NCBI GenBank assembly: GCA_963204845.1
Contig: CAUJIL010000274.1
Span: forward strand, 1-12,189
Reading direction: 5' to 3'
DNA from: Pseudomonadota bacterium
Lineage (GTDB): Bacteria; Pseudomonadota; Gammaproteobacteria; Pseudomonadales; UBA5518
DNA: 12,189 bases
Part shown: positions 6,740 to 12,189 of the stretch, piece by piece
Layout: each line of letters opens with the position of its first letter
Numbering within the stretch: position 1 is the stretch's first letter
The notes under the pieces: generated by a model
Databases searched by the model: none
Seen by the model: the letters and a program-made list of their open reading frames with translations, nothing else
What the model was told of the DNA's origin: nothing
Translations under genes and position numbers: made by a program

Positions 6740-8986
6740 ATGATCAGGAAGCACGCAGCATCCGCACTTCTCGCGGCGGTGGCCTTGCAGGCGTCGCTGG
6801 CCCACGGGCTGGGGCTCGGCGACATCACGCTCCGCTCCGCGCTCGACGAGCCGCTCGACGCCGAGATCCGCCTGCGTGGCACCGGGGATCTCGACCCCGC
6901 GCAGATCCTGATCCGCCTCGGGTCGGTTAGTGATTTCGACCGTGCCGGCGTCGATCGCGTGCAGTTCCTGTCGGATCTGCACTTCGAGGTCCGGCTCGAT
7001 GGCAACGGCGACGGGGTGGTGCAGGTCAGCACCGATCGTCCGGTCAACGAACCCTATCTGGACTTCATCGTCGAGGCACGCTGGCCGAGCGGGCGTGTGC
7101 TGCGCGAATACACCGTGCTGCTCGATCTGCCGACCTATACCGAGGCCAGCAGCGCGGCCGCGAGTCCGCCGTCTGCGGCGCGCCGCGCGCAGAGCCGCCC
7201 GGCCGATGACGGTGGGCTGGCGCCCGGCGCGGACCAGTATCGCGTGCGCTCCGGTGACACGCTGTGGCGGATCGCGAGTCGCGCGCGCCCGGGTGGTGTG
7301 TCGGTGCACCAGATGATGAACGCGATCCACCGCGACAATCCGCAGGCATTCATCGGCGGCGACATCGACCGCTTGCGTGCCGGTGAAGTCCTGCGCCTGC
7401 CGCAGGGCAGCGAGATCAACGAGTTGTCGGACGCACCGGTGGCACCGGCTGCTCCGGCGACATCGACCGAGGACGCGGCTGCGGTGCCGGCGCCGACCCA
7501 GGTCCCCGAAGCCACGTCCGCCGCGGGCGACGCTCCGGCCGAGGAACCCGCCAGCGACGGTTACCTGGCGATTGCCGGTGACGCGCAGGCACCGGCCGGC
7601 GAGGTGGCCGCGGGTGGCGAGGCCAGCGAGCCCGAGGCGGCAGCCGCCGATGGCGTCGCGGCCGTCGCAGGCGAGGAACTGACCGCCGCGCAGGAAAGCC
7701 TGCTCGCCGCCGAGCGCGCGAACACCGAACTGCAGGAGCGCGTCGCCGCGCTCGAGGCGCAGGTCGCGGACTTCCAGAAGCTGGCCGAACTCGAGGAGAA
7801 GGGGCGGGAGCAAGCGTCGGCACCCGCCGAGCCGTCCGGTTTCGTGCAGCGGATCCTCGACAGCACGCTGGCCTGGCTGCTGCTCGCGCTGGCGATGCTG
7901 GCGGCGATGGTGGCGTTCCTGGTGCGTCGGCGGCGCACGGTCAGTGACTTCGTTCCAGCCGCGTTCGGTGGTGCCCGCGCCGAGGTTCCCGAGGCGGCCC
8001 CGGTGGCCCGTGCCACGAGTGCCGGTGGCGCCAGCGCAACGACGGGCGCGGCAACGACTGCCCCTGCGATTCCCGCATCGCCCGTGCCGGCGCCGCCGGC
8101 GGTTACCGACGCCGGTGACGTCACCGACCCGGTGTCGGAGGCCGACATCTACCTCGCCTACGGGCGAGCGGATCGTGCCGAGGAGATCCTGCGCGAGGCG
8201 CTGCGCAGCCACGGTGATGACGGCGAGGTGCGGCTGAAGCTGATGGAGCTGGTCGCCGCGCGCGGCGACGAGAGCGAATTCCTGCGCCACTTCGGCGCGC
8301 TCGAAGGCAACGTCAGCGCGCAGCAGGCGGCGCGCGCCATTCTCGAGCAGCACGGGCGCCTGCAGTGGATCGATGCGGCGGCTCCGGCCGCTGGCGCCGC
8401 GCTGGCGGCGGTCGCGCTGGAACCTGCGCTGAACCGGGAGCAGCCGCTGCAGATCGATCTGGCGGCCGAACTGCAGCAAGTCGCCGACACGCTCGGTGGC
8501 ACCGGCGCCGCGCCGGCGGTGCCCGCGGGTGGCGAGCATCGCGTGATTCTCGCCAAGACCGAGCAGGCGATTGCGCGAGCCGCTGCCGAGCTCGATCTCG
8601 GTGCCGATTCGCTGGCGACCACCGATACCTTCGATGGTGAGCTCGGTGAACTCGACCTCTCGCTCGACCTTGACGATCTCGGCGAGGCCGAGGCGGCCGA
8701 TGCCGCGGACAGTGCCGACGAACTGCCCGAGTTCGACCTGCCGCTCGGGGAGCTGGAACTCGATACCTCGGCCGGCACCGCAACGGGCGTGGCGTTCGAC
8801 GAGGATCTGGCACTGCTCGAGGGCAGCGACGAAACGGCGACCAAACTCGATCTGGCGCGGGCTTACCTCGACATGGGTGACCTCGACGGGGCGCGCGACA
8901 TCCTCGAGGAGGTCGAACAGGAAGGCAACGCGACCCAGCGCGAGGAAGCGGCGGCGCTGCTCGCGCGCGTGCGCGGCAACCACTGA
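6740..8986 (+). CDS. fimV: FimV-family inner-membrane pole/pilus assembly protein
   Basis: The 748-residue protein has the full FimV layout. A signal peptide (MIRKHAASALLAAVALQASLAHG) precedes the family N-terminal block LGLGDITLRSALDEPLDAEI and PVNEPYLDFIVEARWPSGRV. A LysM peptidoglycan-binding domain follows at about residues 167-217 (YRVRSGDTLWRIA onward). Next come an Ala/Pro/Glu-rich linker, a coiled coil at about 312-358, and one membrane segment at about 379-396 ending in RRRR. The cytoplasmic part is acidic, with a TPR-like segment near 461-520 and the conserved FimV C-terminal TPR near 700-745 (KLDLARAYLDMGDLDGARDI). FimV links cell-wall binding to polar localisation, type IV pilus assembly and cAMP signalling in Pseudomonas. 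At 748 residues it is shorter than the roughly 900-residue P. aeruginosa protein, mostly through the linkers. The start at 6740 has AAGGA six bases upstream. Confidence 0.95.
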   Translation: MIRKHAASALLAAVALQASLAHGLGLGDITLRSALDEPLDAEIRLRGTGDLDPAQILIRLGSVSDFDRAGVDRVQFLSDLHFEVRLDGNGDGVVQVSTDRPVNEPYLDFIVEARWPSGRVLREYTVLLDLPTYTEASSAAASPPSAARRAQSRPADDGGLAPGADQYRVRSGDTLWRIASRARPGGVSVHQMMNAIHRDNPQAFIGGDIDRLRAGEVLRLPQGSEINELSDAPVAPAAPATSTEDAAAVPAPTQVPEATSAAGDAPAEEPASDGYLAIAGDAQAPAGEVAAGGEASEPEAAAADGVAAVAGEELTAAQESLLAAERANTELQERVAALEAQVADFQKLAELEEKGREQASAPAEPSGFVQRILDSTLAWLLLALAMLAAMVAFLVRRRRTVSDFVPAAFGGARAEVPEAAPVARATSAGGASATTGAATTAPAIPASPVPAPPAVTDAGDVTDPVSEADIYLAYGRADRAEEILREALRSHGDDGEVRLKLMELVAARGDESEFLRHFGALEGNVSAQQAARAILEQHGRLQWIDAAAPAAGAALAAVALEPALNREQPLQIDLAAELQQVADTLGGTGAAPAVPAGGEHRVILAKTEQAIARAAAELDLGADSLATTDTFDGELGELDLSLDLDDLGEAEAADAADSADELPEFDLPLGELELDTSAGTATGVAFDEDLALLEGSDETATKLDLARAYLDMGDLDGARDILEEVEQEGNATQREEAAALLARVRGNH

Positions 8987-8990
8987 GGTC

Positions 8991-9797
8991 ATGACGCACG
9001 CCGGACCGCGGCGCATCGCGCTGGGCCTCGAGTACCACGGGGGCGGTTTCGCGGGCTGGCAGGCCCAGCGCGACCCGGGACTTGCAACCGTACAGGAAGC
9101 GCTGGAAGCCGCGCTCGCGCGCGTGGCCGCGCATCCGGTCAGCACCGTCTGCGCGGGGCGCACCGACGCCGGCGTGCATGCCAGCGGCCAGGTGGTTCAC
9201 TTCGATACCGATGCCGAACGCCCGCTGCGCGCGTGGGTGCTCGGCGCGAACGCGTGGCTGCCGCGCGGCGTCGCGGTGCAGTGGGCGCAGGCGGTTGCAC
9301 CCGCGTTCCATGCCCGCTTCTCGGCCGTGCACCGCCGCTACCGTTACCTGATCCTCACGCGCGCGCAGCGCCCCGCGCTGCTGGCCGGCGCGGTGTGCCA
9401 CGAGCGGCGCGCGCTCGACGCCGAAGGCATGCACGAGGCGGCCCAGCGCCTGCTCGGGGAGCGCGACTTCAGCGCCTTCCGTGGCGCAGGATGCCAGTCA
9501 CGCACGCCGATGCGCCGGGTCGACCGCATCGCGGTCGAACGCGATGGCGAGCTGCTCGCGATCGACATCACGGCCAATGCCTTCCTGCTGCACATGGTGC
9601 GCAACATCGCCGGCTCGCTGCTCGCGATCGGTCGCGGCGAGCGCCCCGTCGAGTGGCTCACCGGGGTGCTGGACGGACGCGACCGCACGCGCGCCGGCGT
9701 CACCGCACCGGCGCAGGGGCTGTATCTGGTCGAGGTGGGCTATGACGCCCACTGGGGGTTGCCGCGCGCGGGCGAGGCGCCACGGCTGGCGCGCTGA
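8991..9797 (+). CDS. truA: tRNA pseudouridine(38-40) synthase
   Basis: TruA converts uridines at positions 38-40 of the anticodon stem-loop to pseudouridine. The 268-residue length matches the family. Visible motifs are LGLEYHGGGFAGWQAQ at the N-terminus, CAGRTDAGVHASGQVVHF with the catalytic aspartate at residue 59, and FHARFSAVHRRYRYLI. ANAFLLHMVRNIAGSLLAIG and TAPAQGLYL mark the C-terminal half. The ATG at 8991 lies four bases after the fimV TGA, and the Shine-Dalgarno-like GAGGT overlaps that stop. Coupling to fimV translation is therefore likely. truA follows fimV in pseudomonads as well. Confidence 0.97.
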   Translation: MTHAGPRRIALGLEYHGGGFAGWQAQRDPGLATVQEALEAALARVAAHPVSTVCAGRTDAGVHASGQVVHFDTDAERPLRAWVLGANAWLPRGVAVQWAQAVAPAFHARFSAVHRRYRYLILTRAQRPALLAGAVCHERRALDAEGMHEAAQRLLGERDFSAFRGAGCQSRTPMRRVDRIAVERDGELLAIDITANAFLLHMVRNIAGSLLAIGRGERPVEWLTGVLDGRDRTRAGVTAPAQGLYLVEVGYDAHWGLPRAGEAPRLAR

Positions 9798-9813
9798 GCG
9801 CCGCGGCGCGCTT
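9789..9813 (+). terminator. Weak GC hairpin after truA
   Basis: GCGCGC arms at 9789-9794 and 9806-9811 flank an 11-base loop, and a 12-base perfect palindrome GCGCCGCGGCGC (9798-9809) offers an alternative fold. Only a few T bases follow (TTCTGCT). It could attenuate read-through from truA, but such GC palindromes are common in this base composition. Confidence 0.2.
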
Positions 9814-9814
9814 C

Positions 9815-9823
9815 TGCTAGAAT
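9815..9823 (+). promoter_or_regulatory. Candidate extended -10 promoter for trpF-accD-folC
   Basis: TGCTAGAAT is an extended -10 element (TG, one base, then TAGAAT matching five of six consensus positions). No convincing -35 box is seen about 17 bases upstream. It sits in the 59-base gap between truA and trpF, the only gap in this run large enough for a promoter. Transcription would start near 9830, about 27 bases before trpF. Confidence 0.45.
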
Positions 9824-9856
9824 CCGCGCCCTGCGCCAGCACGGAACCACACGACG

Positions 9857-10483
9857 TTGCGAATCCGGGTCAAGATCTGCGGCATCACCCGCGAACACGA
9901 CGCGCTGCTTGTCGCCCGGGCGGGGGCCGATGCGGTCGGCTTCGTGCACTGGGCGCGCAGCCCACGCGCGGTCAGCGTGGAGCGCGCGCGTGCGATCGCC
10001 GCGGTGCTGCCACCGTTCGTGAGCACGGTGGCGCTGTTCGTCGATCCGTCGGCCGACGAGGTCCGGCGCGTGATCGACGGCGTCCGGCCGGATCTGCTGC
10101 AGTTCCACGGCGACGAGGAGCCGGCCTTCTGCGCCGGTTTCGGTGTGCCGTACATCAAGGCGCTGAAGATCCGCGACCGCGCGCCCGATCCGGTGGTGCT
10201 GGGCTATCATGCCGGCGCGCGCGGGCTGCTGCTCGACACGCACGACCCGGTGGCCGTCGGCGGCACCGGTCGCAGCTTCGACTGGTCGCTGGCGCCGAGC
10301 GATGTCCGGCGGCCGATCGTGCTCGCCGGCGGGTTGGACGCGGGCAACGTGGCGCGCGAGATCGCGGCGGTGCGGCCATGGGCGGTGGACGTGAGCAGCG
10401 GCGTCGAATCCGCGCCGGGGATCAAGGACGAGGCGCGGCTCGGCGCCTTCATGCGGGCGGTCGCAGCCGCCGGCGGCGACTGA
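9857..10483 (+). CDS. trpF: Phosphoribosylanthranilate isomerase
   Basis: TrpF performs the Amadori rearrangement of phosphoribosylanthranilate, the third step of tryptophan synthesis. The 208-residue TIM barrel starts MRIRVKICGITREHDA, with the catalytic cysteine at residue 8. It carries GADAVGFVHWARSPRAV, LLQFHGDE, LLLDTHD with the catalytic aspartate at residue 127, and GGTGRSFDW. The phosphate-binding LAGGLDAGNV and VDVSSGVESAPGIKD close the protein. The only start that fits the family is a TTG at 9857, with a weak GGAA about ten bases upstream; no ATG or GTG in frame is near. The rare start codon may keep expression modest. accD follows after 18 bases. trpB and trpA are not adjacent, unlike in many beta- and gammaproteobacteria. 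Confidence 0.96.
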   Translation: MRIRVKICGITREHDALLVARAGADAVGFVHWARSPRAVSVERARAIAAVLPPFVSTVALFVDPSADEVRRVIDGVRPDLLQFHGDEEPAFCAGFGVPYIKALKIRDRAPDPVVLGYHAGARGLLLDTHDPVAVGGTGRSFDWSLAPSDVRRPIVLAGGLDAGNVAREIAAVRPWAVDVSSGVESAPGIKDEARLGAFMRAVAAAGGD

Positions 10484-10501
10484 CACTACAGGAATCCGAC
10501 G

Positions 10502-11374
10502 ATGAGCTGGCTCGACAAGATTGTACCGGCGGTGGTGCGCCGCGGTGAGCAGGACCGCAAGAGCACCGTGCCCGAGGGCCTGTGGGACAAGTGCATCAAG
10601 TGCGAGGCGGTGCTGTACCGGCCGGAACTCGAGCGCAACCTCGACGTCTGCCCGAAGTGCGACCATCACATGCGCATCGGCGCGCGCCGGCGGCTCGACG
10701 TCTTCCTCGATCCCGAGGGGCGCAGCGAGCTGTTCGCCGACGTCGAGCCGGTCGACCGCCTGAAGTTCCGCGATCTGAAGAAGTACCGCGACCGCCTCAC
10801 GCAGGCGCAGAAGGCCACCGGCGAGCGCGATGCGCTGGTGGCGATGCGCGGGCGCGTCGCGGGTATCGCGGTGCACGCGCTGGCCTTCGAGTTCGCCTTC
10901 CACGGCGGCTCGATGGGTTATGCGGTCGGCGAGAAGTTCACGCGCGCGGCGAACGCCTCGCTCGAGCAGCGCGTGCCGCTGGTGTGCTTCTCGGCCAGCG
11001 GCGGCGCGCGCATGCAGGAGGCGCTGATCTCGCTGATGCAGATGGCCAAGACCAGCGCCGTGCTGCAGCGGCTGAAGGAGGCCGGCGTTCCGTACATCTC
11101 GGTGCTGACCGACCCGATCTACGGCGGCGTATCGGCGAGTCTCGCGATCCTCGGCGACATCAACATCGCCGAACCGCAGGCGCGCGCGGGCTTCGCCGGA
11201 CCGAACATCATCGAACAGACGATCCGCCAGAAGCTGCCGCGCGGGTTCCAGCGCAGCGAGTTCCTGCTCGAGCACGGCGCGATCGACATGATCATGCACC
11301 GAAATGACCTCAGGCCGCGCATCGCGGCATTGCTGGCCAAGCTCGGGCAGCTGCCGGCGCCGGAGGCCGGCTGA
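10502..11374 (+). CDS. accD: Acetyl-CoA carboxylase carboxyltransferase subunit beta
   Basis: AccD pairs with AccA to transfer the carboxyl group from carboxybiotin to acetyl-CoA, the committed step of fatty acid synthesis. The 290-residue length is typical. A four-cysteine zinc ribbon lies near the N-terminus, with Cys31 and Cys34 (KCIKCEAVLY) and Cys50 and Cys53 (VCPKCDHHMRIGARRRL). The crotonase-like core carries FEFAFHGGSMGYAVGEKF, CFSASGGARMQEAL, SVLTDPIYGGVSASLA and the acyl-CoA-binding glycines. The ATG at 10502 has CAGGAA seven bases upstream. folC starts 26 bases after its stop, and this trpF-accD-folC order is shared with Pseudomonas. Confidence 0.98.
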   Translation: MSWLDKIVPAVVRRGEQDRKSTVPEGLWDKCIKCEAVLYRPELERNLDVCPKCDHHMRIGARRRLDVFLDPEGRSELFADVEPVDRLKFRDLKKYRDRLTQAQKATGERDALVAMRGRVAGIAVHALAFEFAFHGGSMGYAVGEKFTRAANASLEQRVPLVCFSASGGARMQEALISLMQMAKTSAVLQRLKEAGVPYISVLTDPIYGGVSASLAILGDINIAEPQARAGFAGPNIIEQTIRQKLPRGFQRSEFLLEHGAIDMIMHRNDLRPRIAALLAKLGQLPAPEAG

Positions 11375-11388
11375 GCACGACGGGCGGC

Positions 11389-11393
11389 GGGAG
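11389..11393 (+). promoter_or_regulatory. folC: Ribosome binding site deciding the folC start
   Basis: GGGAG ends seven bases before a GTG at 11401 but only one base before another in-frame GTG at 11395. The spacing favours 11401, giving MPRTLPDWLAAIE, which also fits the usual FolC N-terminus. Confidence 0.5.
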
Positions 11394-11400
11394 CGTGGCG

Positions 11401-12189
11401 GTGCCACGGACGCTGCCTGACTGGCTGGCGGCGATCGAGGGGGCGCATCCGGCCGAGATCGCGCTCGGGCTCGAACGGGTGGGTGAGGTCGCGCGGCGGA
11501 TGGGACTGGCGTCGGGAGCCGCGCGCGTGATCACGGTGGGCGGCACGAACGGGAAGGGGTCCTGCGTCGCGGTGCTCGAGGGGCTGCTGCTTGCCGGCGG
11601 TGCGCGCGTCGGGGCGTACACCTCGCCGCACCTGGTGCGTTACAACGAGCGGGTGCGGGTGCGGGGCGAGGAGGCCAGCGACGCGGCGTTGTGCGCGGCG
11701 TTCGAGGCCGTCGAAGCGGCGCGCGGAACCACGGCGCTGACCTTCTTCGAGTTCGGCACGCTGGCGGCGCTCGAGGTGTTCCGCCACGCCGGCTGTGACT
11801 GGCTGCTGCTCGAGGTGGGGCTCGGCGGGCGGCTCGATGCGGTGAACCTGGTCGACGCGGACGTGGCGGTCGTGACCTCGATCGCGATCGATCACACCGA
11901 CTGGCTGGGCGCCGACCGCGGGTCGATTGCACGCGAGAAGGCCGGGATCTTCCGCCACGCGCGCCCGGCCGTCTGCGGGGACCGCGATCCGCCGGCGGCG
12001 CTGCGCGCCAGCGCGCGCACGCTGGGCGCGCCGTGGTATGCGATCGGCATCGATTTCGACGCCGCCGAGCAGGCGGGCGGCTGGCGCTGGCACGGACGCG
12101 CGGTGGACGGCACGCGGCTCGAGCGTGCGATCACCGGGATACCGGCCCTGCTGGGCGAGAACGTCGCGTGTGCGCTGCAGGCGCTGGCG
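11401..12189 (+). CDS. folC: Folylpolyglutamate synthase / dihydrofolate synthase (3' end missing)
   Basis: The frame is open from a GTG at 11401 to the window edge, 263 codons of a protein normally a little over 400 residues. FolC adds glutamate to dihydropteroate and to folates. The N-terminal RTLPDWLAAIE and IALGLERV match family starts. The ATP-binding loop VGGTNGKGSCVAVLEGLL is at about residue 43. Downstream come AYTSPHLVRYNERVRV (folate-binding omega loop), FFEFGTLAAL, LLEVGLGGRLDAVN with the magnesium ligand, SIAIDHTDWLG and IAREKAGIFR. The last visible residues, LLGENVACALQALA, correspond to the end of the Mur-ligase-like ATPase domain, so the glutamate-binding C-terminal domain lies outside the window. 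The gap after accD is 26 bases, so it is likely co-transcribed. Confidence 0.96.
   Translation, partial: MPRTLPDWLAAIEGAHPAEIALGLERVGEVARRMGLASGAARVITVGGTNGKGSCVAVLEGLLLAGGARVGAYTSPHLVRYNERVRVRGEEASDAALCAAFEAVEAARGTTALTFFEFGTLAALEVFRHAGCDWLLLEVGLGGRLDAVNLVDADVAVVTSIAIDHTDWLGADRGSIAREKAGIFRHARPAVCGDRDPPAALRASARTLGAPWYAIGIDFDAAEQAGGWRWHGRAVDGTRLERAITGIPALLGENVACALQALA

Noticed and set aside
6722..9163. Minus-strand frame of over 800 codons opposite fimV
   Set aside because: The translation is Arg/Gly/His-rich without recognisable domains and mirrors fimV codons, so it is a shadow of the real gene.
11395..11400. GTG at 11395 as the folC start
   Set aside because: The GGGAG site ends one base before it, whereas the GTG at 11401 is seven bases away. 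The difference is only two residues and remains uncertain.
9740..11407. Minus-strand frame of about 555 codons opposite trpF and accD
   Set aside because: It is antisense to two confidently identified genes, has no family motif, and has the composition expected of a GC-driven shadow.

Overview
The window is ordinary chromosomal DNA from a GC-rich Gammaproteobacterium. It is densely packed with housekeeping genes. The order LysR regulator / leuC-leuD-leuB-asd-fimV-truA-trpF-accD-folC is, from memory, the arrangement of the Pseudomonas-type leu-asd-fimV-truA region. As there, trpF is next to accD without trpBA between them. FimV, an inner-membrane pole-organising protein of the type IV pilus and polarity systems, points to the same class. 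The exact genus cannot be read from this sequence. No tRNA, rRNA, CRISPR array, integrase or intact insertion sequence was found.

Left part (1-1388): the 3' part of an XdhC/CoxI-family molybdenum-hydroxylase maturation gene, whose start lies off the window. It overlaps by 4 bases a small MobA/MocA-like nucleotidyltransferase gene. The pair suggests that a molybdenum hydroxylase (xanthine or CO/aldehyde dehydrogenase type) is encoded upstream. This block is not part of the familiar leu-asd-fimV neighbourhood, so the gene-order breakpoint falls at about 1364-1390. That spot carries an AT-rich sequence resembling the REP/RAYT-associated repeats of proteobacterial genomes. The repeat supplies the stop codons of both converging genes (TAA on each strand within one TTAA).

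Middle part (1385-6661): a LysR regulator on the minus strand diverges from leuC. The roughly 100-base gap holds overlapping candidate promoters and a TTGC-N6-GCAA inverted repeat that may be its operator. LeuC and LeuD together form isopropylmalate isomerase and LeuB is isopropylmalate dehydrogenase, so steps 2 and 3 of leucine synthesis are here and leuA is not. Asd makes aspartate semialdehyde for lysine, threonine, methionine and peptidoglycan. Two oddities lie in this run: a 70-base patch of about 30% GC with rare codons inside leuD, and an 8-codon ORF with a good ribosome binding site placed just before a leuB start that lacks one. A perfect 9-bp stem-loop begins in the asd stop codon.

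Right part (6740-12189): fimV, truA (tRNA pseudouridine synthase), trpF (tryptophan synthesis, TTG start, with a candidate extended -10 promoter before it), accD (carboxyltransferase beta subunit of acetyl-CoA carboxylase) and the 5' part of folC (folate polyglutamylation). All are on the plus strand with short gaps.

I did not find a clearly new biological system. The best leads are the repeat-templated gene ends at 1364-1390 and the AT-rich patch in leuD.
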